From Flavobacteriaceae bacterium YJPT1-3 (GTDB taxonomy: Bacteria > Bacteroidota > Bacteroidia > Flavobacteriales > Flavobacteriaceae): a stretch of DNA of 64,000 nt. Within the stretch, counting starts at the first letter, position 1. Every line of letters begins with the position of its first letter. Location: the NCBI GenBank assembly GCA_029866965.1, contig CP123444.1, positions 847,501 through 911,500 on the forward strand, given 5' to 3'. The translations under genes were made by a program, and so were the position numbers. Shown here piece by piece: positions 52,805 through 62,330 of this stretch. The notes under the pieces are model-generated. The model made no database searches. It was given only the letters and a program-made list of their open reading frames with translations, and was not told the origin of the DNA.

Positions 52805-55800
52805 ATGAGAAAACTCGTATGGGTTATCGCTTTGGCGTTCTATTTTCCGCTTCAAGCGCAACAAGTCCAATTGATTAACCAGGAACAGGGGATGCAATTG
52901 ATGGTAGACGGCGAACCGATGATGATCAATGGAATGAATTGGGACTATGTTCCTATAGGAAAAAATTTCTCCTACAGCCTTTGGAATCAATCGGATGAAC
53001 TTATTAAAGCCGCCCTCGACTCGGAGATGAGTCTCCTTCGCAACATGGGCGTCAATGCCATTCGGGTCTATACCGGTATTCAACCCAAATGGATACAGTA
53101 TATCTATGAAAATTACGGGATTTACACCATGCTTAATCATGCTTTTGGGCGCTATGGTTTAACCATAGATGGGGTCTGGATTCCAAATACGGAATATGCT
53201 GATCCGGCAACACAGGAGCTTTTACTGACGGAGGTAACTCAATTGGTCAACCGTTACAAAGGGACTCCCGGACTGCTTCTGTATTTGCTGGGTAATGAGA
53301 ATAACTACGGACTCTTTTGGGCAGGAGCGGAAACGGAAGACCTACCCGATGAGGATGCCGAACGCGCCTTTGTGGGCGAAAATCGCGGGCGTCCGATGTA
53401 TCGACTGATGAATGAAGCAGCCAAGCGTATGAAGAGTACGGGTGCTAATGTTCCAGTCGCCATGTGTAATGGAGATGTCTTGTTTATAGACATTATCGCA
53501 GAGGAATGCCCGGATATTGATATTTATGGCACGAATATGTATCGCGGGGTTTCCTTTGGAGATGCCTTTCAGGTCGTAAAGGAGAAATTAAACAAACCCA
53601 TCTTGTTTACTGAATTTGGGGCAGATGCCTATCACGCTATTCAAAATCAGGAAGATCAAAAAGCACAGGCCTATTATATGGTGGGCAATTGGGAAGAAAT
53701 CTATAAGAATGCCTCTGGCCTCGGTCTTAACGGAAACTCACTCGGTGGATTCACCTTCCAATTCAGCGATGGTTGGTGGAAACTCGGGCAGACCGAAGAT
53801 CTCTTTAAACACAACACCGGAGCTTCCTGGGCCAATGGAGGGTATCCTCATGACCTCGAACCCGGGGAGAACAATATGAATGAAGAGTGGTTTGGCATCT
53901 GCGCCAAAGGTCCTACCAATGCACGCGGCCTGTATGAGCTCTATCCAAGAGCAGCTTATTATGCTTTAAAGGAAGTGCACCAATTAAATCCTTATGCACC
54001 AGAGATGACTCCTCTGTTCATTGAAAATTATTTCAATTCGATCGAGCTTATGGAGCATGTGCTGCAGGCACGCGGAGACAAAGCGGCTCTGGGAGGAGCG
54101 TCTAACGGTAAAATACGTCTCAGCACTCTGCGCGCAGAGTTCACGACCTTCACCACCGGTGGATCCTTGATAACTACTCCCGATGATGCCGATCCGGATG
54201 CCCGTGAATTTCCGGATGAGCTCGGTTTTGACCACATGCAATCCTATTACGTGGGCGTTGAAGGCAACCCAGCTCCAAACATGCGTGCAGAAGTGACCGT
54301 GAATGTAGTGGGCAATGTCGCCGACAATCCCATTAATGAAATTTTTTATGAGAACAGAGCAAGAGGTCGCCGCGTGCTCACCACAGATGGCAATGTAGAA
54401 TTGACCGATGTTAATCGTGTTCAAGTATATAACGCCTCTTACGAATGGAATGCCAAAGAATTTGACTTGCGTGGATTTTATCGAACCGGTCATTATCACT
54501 GGGGCTATGAAGGTGACTTCTTTGGACTCTATCCTGAAGCCAACTACGGGCCCAATCTCGATATTTACAACGGTGAAATCTTAGGGCTGGAAATAGATGG
54601 CAAGCGCGCCCTCAAAGGACTGAAAGTAGCTTACGGTCCGCAGCTTTGGTGGGGAGCCAATCCGGCCATCCTCCTCAAATACAGCAGACGCATTGGAAAA
54701 TTTGACGTGACCGGTATTTATCACGAAGATCTGGATGATCTTGGAGATGCGGTCTCCTCCATAGCGATACCACAGCCGGTGACCCGTCGGGTTACGCTTG
54801 CCGCTAAACGGGAATTTGGAGACTTCGAAGTGGAAGTAGGAGGCATCTGGGGAGGTCAACCGCTTAATGGCAGAGAATTTCAAATTGTAGAAGGAGATAA
54901 TCCCGATAATTATGTCGTTTACACGGATGAAATAAACTCCGGTGACAACTGGGGAGCCAAGGCCAAAATAACCTACACTGGTGGCAGATTCAACTGGTAC
55001 GCTCAGGGCTCTGTTCTGGGATTGGTAGCTCGTGGGGGTGCTGACCAGACACAGACCTTTACCGGATGGAAATTAAGAGACAACGGTAGTGGAAACCTGA
55101 CGAATTTCTTTACCGGATTCACCATGAGCTTCGGTAATCTACAAGTAGCCCCTAATTTTATGTGGCAGAAACCTATTGTTGAGGCGATCCCTAACGATGC
55201 GCCGCCGCCTGCCCGACTGCGCAACATTCAGGACGATCCTTTTGCAGTACGCGTCAATCGGGAAACTGTTGCCGGTGAAATTCTTCTGACGTTCGATCCT
55301 ACTCCGGCTACCTGGATGTATGAGTGGAATAATGATGAAATGGAGGATGCACCTCTGGCCATAAGTTCAGGATTCGTCTATCGTCATCTGCCTACGACCA
55401 TGGATGCGGCCATCGGTTTTCTGGACAATCGAAATTCTTTTGCCTTCGAAAACTCCGTTCCCGCCAGAGACTTATGGGAGAGTCATACTCGGGTCGTTTC
55501 GAAGCTGGGGCCCAATTTAGGAGTGATCGGGAATTTATATTTCGGTAATGCCCAGGCACGTGGTAGTGATGAGCGTCTTATCGAACGGGTGGGCGGAGAT
55601 ATCCGCGTGATCTACGACAAATTCAAATTTGTACATGCCTTCAAAATAAATGATTGGGGACCTTATGATTATCATAGGGATTTTAACCTCACCTTCCCGG
55701 TTCAGCTGATGCTAGACGTATCCATGACACTGGGTAAACCAAGCTGGTACATTCTACCCAACACGCGCATTGGAGTGCGCGGTACCTGGAGATCCCTTAA

Positions 55801-55933
55801 TCAATTTTCACCGCGTTATGCGCCAAATGCAGCCGTAGAATTTGCAGATGAGCCTATCATCAGTCCGGTAGGGTTTGACGACGGTAACGAATGGGAGATC
55901 AGGACCTATGTACATATAAATATTGGTAATTAA
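52805..55933 (+). CDS. Clan GH-A glycoside hydrolase fused to an outer-membrane-like beta-barrel
   Basis: 1042 residues with signal peptide (about 1-19). Residues 35-400 are a TIM barrel: INGMNWDYVP, RNMGVNAIRVYTG, LYLLGNENNYG (acid/base E165) and ILFTEFGADAYH (nucleophile E270), as in clan GH-A (GH2-, GH5- or GH72-like; the RVY and FTEFG context recalls beta-glucan transglycosylases). From about 470 to the end come 15 or more alternating hydrophobic-polar strands with aromatic girdles (VYNASYEWNAKEFDLRGFYRTG, NWGAKAKITYTGGRFNWYAQG), as in porin-type barrels. The enzyme domain would then be anchored in the outer membrane by its own barrel. It is first of four tightly spaced genes. Confidence 0.8.
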   Translation: MRKLVWVIALAFYFPLQAQQVQLINQEQGMQLMVDGEPMMINGMNWDYVPIGKNFSYSLWNQSDELIKAALDSEMSLLRNMGVNAIRVYTGIQPKWIQYIYENYGIYTMLNHAFGRYGLTIDGVWIPNTEYADPATQELLLTEVTQLVNRYKGTPGLLLYLLGNENNYGLFWAGAETEDLPDEDAERAFVGENRGRPMYRLMNEAAKRMKSTGANVPVAMCNGDVLFIDIIAEECPDIDIYGTNMYRGVSFGDAFQVVKEKLNKPILFTEFGADAYHAIQNQEDQKAQAYYMVGNWEEIYKNASGLGLNGNSLGGFTFQFSDGWWKLGQTEDLFKHNTGASWANGGYPHDLEPGENNMNEEWFGICAKGPTNARGLYELYPRAAYYALKEVHQLNPYAPEMTPLFIENYFNSIELMEHVLQARGDKAALGGASNGKIRLSTLRAEFTTFTTGGSLITTPDDADPDAREFPDELGFDHMQSYYVGVEGNPAPNMRAEVTVNVVGNVADNPINEIFYENRARGRRVLTTDGNVELTDVNRVQVYNASYEWNAKEFDLRGFYRTGHYHWGYEGDFFGLYPEANYGPNLDIYNGEILGLEIDGKRALKGLKVAYGPQLWWGANPAILLKYSRRIGKFDVTGIYHEDLDDLGDAVSSIAIPQPVTRRVTLAAKREFGDFEVEVGGIWGGQPLNGREFQIVEGDNPDNYVVYTDEINSGDNWGAKAKITYTGGRFNWYAQGSVLGLVARGGADQTQTFTGWKLRDNGSGNLTNFFTGFTMSFGNLQVAPNFMWQKPIVEAIPNDAPPPARLRNIQDDPFAVRVNRETVAGEILLTFDPTPATWMYEWNNDEMEDAPLAISSGFVYRHLPTTMDAAIGFLDNRNSFAFENSVPARDLWESHTRVVSKLGPNLGVIGNLYFGNAQARGSDERLIERVGGDIRVIYDKFKFVHAFKINDWGPYDYHRDFNLTFPVQLMLDVSMTLGKPSWYILPNTRIGVRGTWRSLNQFSPRYAPNAAVEFADEPIISPVGFDDGNEWEIRTYVHINIGN

Positions 55934-55939
55934 AAAGCT

Positions 55940-57352
55940 GTGATGACGGAAATAAATCGACAACTCAAAACCCATGGATGGATACTGCTCGCACTGGGCA
56001 TGGTCCTAAATTCTTGCGAGCGTGACTTCTCAGATGAGGTTGAATTTGCTGAATTCTCTTCCACACCTGAAGTCTTTATTGATGGCTTCAGCGCAGGTCT
56101 GGAGTACCTCCCATTCCAAGGCTCAAAACTAGACGCGTTCACCGTAGAAACCCAGATGGTTTATGAAGGGGAGGCGGCCATGCGTTTTGACGTACCTAAT
56201 GAAGGTGATCCGCTTGGAGCTTTTGCAGGAGCAATTTTTCCGGATCCCACCGGAAGAAATCTTACCCAATACGACGCACTTACTTTTTGGGCGAGAGCTT
56301 CTCAAGCAGGAACCATCAATGAAATTGGATTTGGCAATGATTTTGGCCAAAGCCGGTATTTGGTGACCAAAAGAAATATGCGAATCAGCACGGCCTGGAG
56401 AAAATACGTAATTCCTATACCTGATCCTGAAAAGCTGGTTCGCGAAAGTGGCTTATTCTGGTACGCCGAAGGTCCGGAAGAAGGAAACGGCTACACCTTC
56501 TGGATAGACGAATTACAATTCGAACGCCTAGGAACTCTGGCCCAACCCAGACCGGCCATACTCAACGGGGAAGAGGTCGTTCAACAAGGCTTTGTAGGCA
56601 ACGAGGTGACGCTTAGCGGACTTACCCAAACCTTTAATTTGGCCACGGGTGAAAATCAAACGGTAGATGTGGCTCCGGCTTACTATACCTTCACTTCCTC
56701 TGATCCGGACATTGCCCGAGTCAATGAGCTCGGTGTGGTCTCCATTTTAAATCAGGGAACGGCCACCATTACCGCTCTCTTGGATAATGTGAAAGCTGCA
56801 GGTTCACTTACCATTGAGTCTCTGGGAGATTTTGTCAATGCCCCTACTCCTACTCGAGATGCGGCCAATGTGATCAGCATATTTAGCGACGCCTACACCA
56901 ATATTCCGGTAGACTTTTATAACGGTTTTTTTGCCCCCTTTCAAACCACACTTGGCGGAGCAGACTTGAACATCAATGGAGATAATATCATTCGCTATAC
57001 AGACTTAAACTTCGTCGCGACAGAATTTAAGAACCCCACCATTGATGTGACCAGCATGACCGGATTTCACGTTGACATTCAAGTACAGGAACCTATTGAT
57101 GCCGGAGACTTTATCCGAATAGAATTGGGCGACTTTGGTGCAGACGCGGTCTTTGGTGGTGGTGATGACTCCAGCGGTTCAATCATCATTCCAAGCGATC
57201 AATTGATAGCCAATGAGTGGATCAGTCTCGACCTGCCATTGGCTGATTTCACCGGTCTTGATTCGCCTACCAATCTAGCGCAAATCTTTTTTATCTCTGA
57301 CGCCACCGTATCCACCATTCTGGTAGATAATATGTATTTCTACCGCGAGTAA
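55940..57352 (+). CDS. Glycan-binding surface lipoprotein with Big2-like domain
   Basis: 470 residues. Signal with lipid Cys in MVLNSCERDFSDE (about 26), acidic export signal after it. Domain 1 (about 45-200): CBM-like sandwich (YEGEAAMRFDVP, YDALTFWARAS, FWIDELQFER). Domain 2 (about 205-290): Big2-like, AYYTFTSSDPDIARVNELGVVSILNQGTATITALL. Domain 3 (about 300-470): a second sandwich (FHVDIQVQEPIDAGDFIRIELGDFG, STILVDNMYFYRE). Likely holds beta-glucan at the cell surface for the neighbouring enzymes. 6 bp after the previous gene. Confidence 0.8.
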   Translation: MMTEINRQLKTHGWILLALGMVLNSCERDFSDEVEFAEFSSTPEVFIDGFSAGLEYLPFQGSKLDAFTVETQMVYEGEAAMRFDVPNEGDPLGAFAGAIFPDPTGRNLTQYDALTFWARASQAGTINEIGFGNDFGQSRYLVTKRNMRISTAWRKYVIPIPDPEKLVRESGLFWYAEGPEEGNGYTFWIDELQFERLGTLAQPRPAILNGEEVVQQGFVGNEVTLSGLTQTFNLATGENQTVDVAPAYYTFTSSDPDIARVNELGVVSILNQGTATITALLDNVKAAGSLTIESLGDFVNAPTPTRDAANVISIFSDAYTNIPVDFYNGFFAPFQTTLGGADLNINGDNIIRYTDLNFVATEFKNPTIDVTSMTGFHVDIQVQEPIDAGDFIRIELGDFGADAVFGGGDDSSGSIIIPSDQLIANEWISLDLPLADFTGLDSPTNLAQIFFISDATVSTILVDNMYFYRE

Positions 57353-57356
57353 AAAA

Positions 57357-58211
57357 ATGAAAATGAAAAATATAAACCTTAGATACCGTCAATTGCGCTT
57401 TCGCGAAAGCTTTATCCTTATGCTTTTATGCGCACTATTGATCTCCTCTTGTGAAACAGACGAAACGCAACGAGTGACTAATTTTGAAAACCTCATTCTT
57501 GACGAAGATTTTGATCAGGACGGAGCTCCGGATCCAGCCCTCTGGGGCTATGATCTGGGAACCGGTGAAAATGGCTGGGGCAATCAGGAATTACAGTACT
57601 ACACCAATCGCGAGTCCAATGTCACCGTACAGAATGGAGTGCTACTCATTACCGCACGACGAGAGAACTTTCAAGGTTCTAACTATACCTCAGCGCGCCT
57701 GATCACCCGAGATCGTTTTGAGCAAGCCTACGGCCGTTTTGAAGCTAGAATTCGATTGCCCTACGGCCAGGGGATCTGGCCAGCGTTTTGGATGTTGGGC
57801 GCCAGCGATACAGAAGTTTGGCCTAATATCGGAGAGATTGACATCATGGAATATCGAGGTCAGGAACCTACGGTGGTCTTAGGATCCATGCACGGTCCGG
57901 GATACTCCGGCGGAGAAGCCATTACCAAACGATACGAACTCGAAGGAGACCGTTTTGACACCGGATTTCACATTTTCGGTATAGAATGGACTCCCGAGTA
58001 CGTCAATTTCTATGTCGACGATGTACTCTACAATCAGATCACCCGGGCCGATGTGCCTGGAGAATGGGTCTTTGACAATCCTTTTTATATGCTCATGAAC
58101 GTTGCCGTTGGAGGCACTTTTGTTGGGCCTCCCAATACTGAAGCTGAATTCCCGCAGACGATGCTGGTCGATTACGTACGCGTTTACGAGTACGAAGACT
58201 ATAACTTTTAA
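57357..58211 (+). CDS. GH16 endo-beta-1,3-glucanase (laminarinase), lipoprotein
   Basis: 284 residues. Lipoprotein signal with Cys 32 (LLISSC). The GH16 jelly roll has GWGNQELQYYTNRESNV, FEARIRLPYGQGIWPAFWMLG and the catalytic IGEIDIMEYRG with E160 nucleophile, D162 and E165 acid/base; the residue spacing ExDxxE with Met is the beta-1,3-glucanase form. It cuts laminarin-type glucans at the surface. An exact genome palindrome (57397-57410) sits in the signal-peptide codons, read RFRES. It starts 4 bp after the previous stop. Confidence 0.94.
   Translation: MKMKNINLRYRQLRFRESFILMLLCALLISSCETDETQRVTNFENLILDEDFDQDGAPDPALWGYDLGTGENGWGNQELQYYTNRESNVTVQNGVLLITARRENFQGSNYTSARLITRDRFEQAYGRFEARIRLPYGQGIWPAFWMLGASDTEVWPNIGEIDIMEYRGQEPTVVLGSMHGPGYSGGEAITKRYELEGDRFDTGFHIFGIEWTPEYVNFYVDDVLYNQITRADVPGEWVFDNPFYMLMNVAVGGTFVGPPNTEAEFPQTMLVDYVRVYEYEDYNF
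57397..57410. repeat. Genome palindrome GCTTTCGCGAAAGC
   Basis: Exact copy at the start of the laminarinase gene. Unlike the others it is read in a different frame (RFRES instead of AFAKA). Confidence 0.85.
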
Positions 58212-58220
58212 CTCCTTGTC

Positions 58221-61217
58221 ATGAAAAAATTGAATACACGATCCATTCTTCTCCTGCTCACCACCTTCATGTTTATCCCTTTAAGTTGTGAAGATGATGA
58301 GGTACTCATTCCTCAGGTCACCGCAGGATTTACCTATACTGTGAACGAGGATACGGGTACGGTGAGCTTCATAAATATTTCTGAACAGGCCGACGATTAC
58401 ACTTGGGATTTCGGTGACGGAACAAGCTCAACGGAGATCAATCCGATCAAAACCTATACTTCAGGAACCTATACGGTAACTCTAAGAGCAACCAATCTGG
58501 CCGGTGGGGCCAACACCTTTGAAGATGAATTAACCATCGTAGTCAATGAACCCATTAGCCTACCCATCACTTTCGATAGCGAAGCGGTGAATTATGAGGT
58601 GACCACCTTCCAGGGAGCCGCATTTATGATCGTAGAAAATCCGGACCTTTCGGGTACCAATGCAGAAGCTTCCAATGTGGGAGAGATCACGAATAGTGGC
58701 GCTGCCTTTGAAGGATTCTTTATTAATCTGGAAGAAGGCGTCGACCTTTCAGCAGGAGGCTCTATCTCCATCAATTTCTGGTCTGAAGTCCCCACCACGG
58801 TCTTGCTCAAACTAGAAGAAGGATCAGCCGCTGACACCGAAGTAAGCGTTGCACATTCCGGAACTGGATGGGAGTCTCTGGTCTTTGATTTTAGCAGTAC
58901 AGCCTCCTACAATCGATTGACCTTCTTTGTGGACGGACCGGGTACCACAGCGGGTACGTTCTACATTGATAATATCGCACAAATGATGACCGAAGTTTCA
59001 AGTGGCTGTGATGATGAATTCATCGCCGCTACCGCTTTACCTCTCGATTTTGAGGGCTGTGAAACCTTCCTGTCTTCCAACAATTTTGGTTCAGGAATCA
59101 CTTCTGGAGTTGCGGAAAATCCGGCAAAAGGTTCGCTTAATGAATCTGACTTCGTTCTGGAGGTCGAAAAAGTAGCTGGCGCTGATTTCTTCGCCGGAGT
59201 GCAGAATACCTTCGCCAACAATTTCGACCTGAGCACAACCAATACGTTCAAGATCAAGGTATATTCAACCAAGGCCAACGTACCCATGCGTTTCGAGCTG
59301 GCTTTAGATCCGCAAACGGATCCGGTCACAGGAAATCCAGCTCCGGTATTTAGAACGGTAGAAACAGCGAATGAGTGGGTGGAGCTAAGCTTTAGCTTTG
59401 AAAATCTTCCGGGTGGCCCTACTGCCTACAATCAGCTGGTCATCAAGCCCGATAATAATCAAACAGACGGTCCAATTACGGAGACAGGAACCTACTATTT
59501 TGATGATCTCCGACTGGAAGAAGCAGGCACCGGAGGCGGAGGAGGCTCATTTGATAGCGGCCTTCTTACCAATGGCGATTTTGAAGATGGACCGAACCCA
59601 TGGACTATTGGTGTAGGCACTGACCCCGTTCCCTTGGCTACCGAGGATGGCAATAGCTTCTATTCGGTAAATGTGGAAGTCGCCGGGAATGCCTTTGATG
59701 TGAATATGAGTCAAAAGCTGGAAATCATTGAAGGCTCGACCTATACCCTCACTTTCGATGCCTGGTCAGATCGCTCCCGATCCATCGTAGCCGGAATCGG
59801 CCTGAGTGGTGGAAGCTTTGCGAATACCACAGAAACAGTGAATATAGACACCAACCGACAAACCTATACACTAACGCTTACGGCGAATGGATTTGGTGCA
59901 CCGGATGCTAGGGTACTTTTTGATTCTGGAGCCGAAGTAGGTTTGGTGAATATTGACAATGTATCCCTATTCCTGGATGAAACCACCGATACCGAAGCTC
60001 CCGTCATCACTCTTAACGGAGCGGCGACGATCGAGGTGATGCAAGGCGATACGTTCACAGATCCCGGAGCGACCGCCACAGACAATGTGGATGGGGACCT
60101 GACTTCAGAAATACAGGTAGGGGGTGACACGGTAGATACCACTATCCCAGGCACCTATGCGATTACCTATAACGTCAGTGATGCGGCTGGAAATGCGGCC
60201 GATGAAGTGACCCGAACCGTGATCGTCATTGATAATGGAGGCGGGATGTTTGATAGCGGTCTTTTGACCAATGGTGACTTTGAGAACGGGGCCGCTCCAT
60301 GGACCATTGGAGTAGGAACTGATCCGGTTCCTCTGGCAACCATGGATGGAAATACCTATTATTCGGTTGATGTCCAAACTGCCGGAAACGCCTTTGATGT
60401 CAATATGAGTCAAAAACTGGAAATCATCGAAGGCTCTACCTACACCCTAACTTTTGATGCCTGGTCAGATCGCATGCGATCCATCGTAGCCGGTATCGGC
60501 CTCAGTGGTGGTAGTTTTGCCAACACTACAGAAACCGTCAATATCGACACCAATAGACAGACCTATTCGGTCACCTTAACGGCTACTGGTTTTGGTGCAC
60601 CGGATGCTCGTGTACTTTTCGATTCGGGTGCAGAAGTAGGCTTGGTCAATATTGATAATGTATCGCTCTTCCTGGAAAGTTCTGGCGGCGGCGGCAGCGG
60701 CGGTTGTACAGACACCTTAGTAGAAGCCCAAACCCTTCCCTTAGGTTTTGAAGGCTGTGAAACCTTCTTGGCAGCCAATAACTTTGGTTCCGGATTGACC
60801 TCTGAGTTGGTAGAGAATCCATTTAAAACAGGCATAAACACTTCTGATTACGTGCTGCGCGTCGATAAGCCCGCTGGCTCAGATTTCTTCGCGGGGATTC
60901 AGAATACGTTCGATCCTAATTTCGATTTAACGACCACGAATACTTTTAAAGTAAAAATCTACTCGACCAAGGCCAACGTAGTGTTTCGATTTGAACTTCT
61001 GGTGCTACCCAATGATGGAAGCTTAGGGAATCCAGCACCTCAATTTGTGACTATACCCACGGCTAATGAATGGGTAGAAGTCGAATTCACCTTTACCAAC
61101 TTGCCGGAATCGCCAACCACCTATAATCATTTGGTGATCAAACCGGATAATGATCAAACGGATAGTCCAATTTCCTCTGATGGGACCTATTACATTGACG
61201 ATATTCGATTGGAATAA
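58221..61217 (+). CDS. Multidomain lipoprotein: PKD, carbohydrate-binding-like repeats, DUF5011
   Basis: 998 residues, lipid Cys in LSCEDDE (about 23). PKD (about 34-108, DDYTWDFGDGTSS), a sandwich (115-255), domain A (263-435, begins CDDEFIAATALPLDFEGCETFL), domain B (443-590, CBM4/9-like: LTNGDFEDGPNPWTIG), DUF5011 (591-670, DTFTDPGATATDNVDGDLTSEI), a second B (675-820) and a second A (828-998). The A-B-x-B-A order is mirror-like. There is no catalytic motif, so this is a surface glycan-binding scaffold for the GH16 and GH-A enzymes, which it follows at 9 bp. Confidence 0.85.
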   Translation: MKKLNTRSILLLLTTFMFIPLSCEDDEVLIPQVTAGFTYTVNEDTGTVSFINISEQADDYTWDFGDGTSSTEINPIKTYTSGTYTVTLRATNLAGGANTFEDELTIVVNEPISLPITFDSEAVNYEVTTFQGAAFMIVENPDLSGTNAEASNVGEITNSGAAFEGFFINLEEGVDLSAGGSISINFWSEVPTTVLLKLEEGSAADTEVSVAHSGTGWESLVFDFSSTASYNRLTFFVDGPGTTAGTFYIDNIAQMMTEVSSGCDDEFIAATALPLDFEGCETFLSSNNFGSGITSGVAENPAKGSLNESDFVLEVEKVAGADFFAGVQNTFANNFDLSTTNTFKIKVYSTKANVPMRFELALDPQTDPVTGNPAPVFRTVETANEWVELSFSFENLPGGPTAYNQLVIKPDNNQTDGPITETGTYYFDDLRLEEAGTGGGGGSFDSGLLTNGDFEDGPNPWTIGVGTDPVPLATEDGNSFYSVNVEVAGNAFDVNMSQKLEIIEGSTYTLTFDAWSDRSRSIVAGIGLSGGSFANTTETVNIDTNRQTYTLTLTANGFGAPDARVLFDSGAEVGLVNIDNVSLFLDETTDTEAPVITLNGAATIEVMQGDTFTDPGATATDNVDGDLTSEIQVGGDTVDTTIPGTYAITYNVSDAAGNAADEVTRTVIVIDNGGGMFDSGLLTNGDFENGAAPWTIGVGTDPVPLATMDGNTYYSVDVQTAGNAFDVNMSQKLEIIEGSTYTLTFDAWSDRMRSIVAGIGLSGGSFANTTETVNIDTNRQTYSVTLTATGFGAPDARVLFDSGAEVGLVNIDNVSLFLESSGGGGSGGCTDTLVEAQTLPLGFEGCETFLAANNFGSGLTSELVENPFKTGINTSDYVLRVDKPAGSDFFAGIQNTFDPNFDLTTTNTFKVKIYSTKANVVFRFELLVLPNDGSLGNPAPQFVTIPTANEWVEVEFTFTNLPESPTTYNHLVIKPDNDQTDSPISSDGTYYIDDIRLE
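59549..60680 (+). repeat. Internal DNA duplication of the B domain
   Basis: About 430 bp (59549-59980) recurs at 60248-60680 in the same frame with mostly silent changes: the proteins are almost identical over 140 residues (GNAFDVNMSQKLEIIEGSTY, GGSFANTTETVNIDTNRQTY). The A domains on either side (about 59007-59520 and 60706-61214) are a second, more diverged pair. Confidence 0.85.
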
Positions 61218-61238
61218 GGCGCTTTTCAAATTAAATAT

Positions 61239-61260
61239 AAAGCTCGCTTCGGCGGGCTTT
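61239..61260 (+). terminator. Intrinsic terminator of the glucan operon
   Basis: AAAGCTCGC-ttcg-GCGGGCTTT with one G-T pair and a UUCG tetraloop, 22 bp after the last gene of the operon, followed by a T-rich stretch. Confidence 0.8.
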
Positions 61261-61307
61261 ATGCTTTTATAATGACCGTCATTCAAGGCCAAATGGAGAA
61301 TGCATCG

Positions 61308-61315
61308 TAATTTTG
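61308..61315 (+). promoter_or_regulatory. TAnnTTTG box at the SCO gene start
   Basis: TAATTTTG matches the -7 consensus but ends only 4 bp before the GTG start at 61320, so either transcription starts at the start codon or translation begins at ATG 61362. Confidence 0.35.
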
Positions 61316-61319
61316 CAGC

Positions 61320-62024
61320 GTGTTACAGTTCTTCTCCAAATACAAACCATTACTCTGGACCATGCTGCCCTTATCGGCAGTCATTCTGTTTATTTTTTAC
61401 ACCCTCTTAAAACCCGTAGAGCGATTGCCTGTGTATCAGCCCACCATGGTTGATAGAACCCTCGTGGACAGTACGGTTCAGTTTGTCAAGAAGTACCATA
61501 AGATCGCTCCTTTCACCTTGATAAATCAGAACGGAGATACCATTACAGAAGCTCACTATGCCGATAAGATCTATGTGGCTGATTTCTTCTTTACCACCTG
61601 CCAGTCCATTTGTCCCGTCATGACTGACCATATGTTGGATATCCAAAAGGAATTGGCAGCGGATACCTTGGTCAAATTGCTTTCTCACACGGTTATTCCT
61701 GAAACAGACAGTGTTCCTCAACTTAAAAAATACGCTTTAGACAAGGGCATAGACGAGTCCAAATGGGATCTAGTGACCGGTCCAAAAAAAGAGATTTATG
61801 CGCTTGCGCGAAAGAGCTATCTGGCGGCTAAAAGTGAGGGCGATGGCGGACCCTATGACATGATCCATACCGAGAATTTTATGCTCATCGATAAAGAAAA
61901 ACGAATTCGGGGCTTCTATGACGGTACAGATGCCGAGGCTATTGCCACTTTACTGAAAGACATCGCCATCCTGAAAAAGGAGTATCAACCCGAACCCTCC
62001 TGGTGGGAGCGCTGGTTTGGGTAA
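61320..62024 (+). CDS. SCO1/SenC-family copper chaperone
   Basis: 234 residues from GTG 61320; the N-terminal MLQFFSKYKPLLW fits flavobacterial homologues better than the inner ATG 61362. One membrane anchor (about 13-30), then a thioredoxin fold with the copper site CQSIC (C94, C98) and H183 (MIHTENFML). It delivers copper to cytochrome c oxidase CuA or acts as a thiol reductase. It precedes feoAB in the same direction. Confidence 0.92.
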   Translation: MLQFFSKYKPLLWTMLPLSAVILFIFYTLLKPVERLPVYQPTMVDRTLVDSTVQFVKKYHKIAPFTLINQNGDTITEAHYADKIYVADFFFTTCQSICPVMTDHMLDIQKELAADTLVKLLSHTVIPETDSVPQLKKYALDKGIDESKWDLVTGPKKEIYALARKSYLAAKSEGDGGPYDMIHTENFMLIDKEKRIRGFYDGTDAEAIATLLKDIAILKKEYQPEPSWWERWFG

Positions 62025-62102
62025 AACTATACCCGCGCTTTGTTTTCCTATTGTCTCCGGATACCGTACTTTTGCTTATCTAAATTCAATCTAAATAAGT
62101 AG

Positions 62103-62330
62103 GTGATCACCCTGGATCAATTAAAACGCGGCGAAAAAGCGATTATCAAATCATTTGAAGTCGAGCACCTTCCCTTGAAATTGCTAGAAATGGGGTGTCT
62201 GCCGGGCAACGAAGTGGAGCTGGTGCAAATGGCCCCCTTCCAGGATCCCATCTACCTCAACATCAATGGTAGCCATCTGGCTATTCGCCGGGAAACGGCC
62301 CTGCGCATTGAAATTGAACTCCTCCCCTAA
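62103..62330 (+). CDS. feoA: FeoA, ferrous iron transport accessory protein
   Basis: 75 residues, SH3-like FeoA fold: ITLDQLKRGEKAIIKSFEVEHLPLKLLEMGCLPGNEVEL, and SHLAIRRETALRIEIE. Starts with GTG at 62103. It is followed at once by feoB; FeoA is thought to tune FeoB at the membrane. Confidence 0.92.
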   Translation: MITLDQLKRGEKAIIKSFEVEHLPLKLLEMGCLPGNEVELVQMAPFQDPIYLNINGSHLAIRRETALRIEIELLP

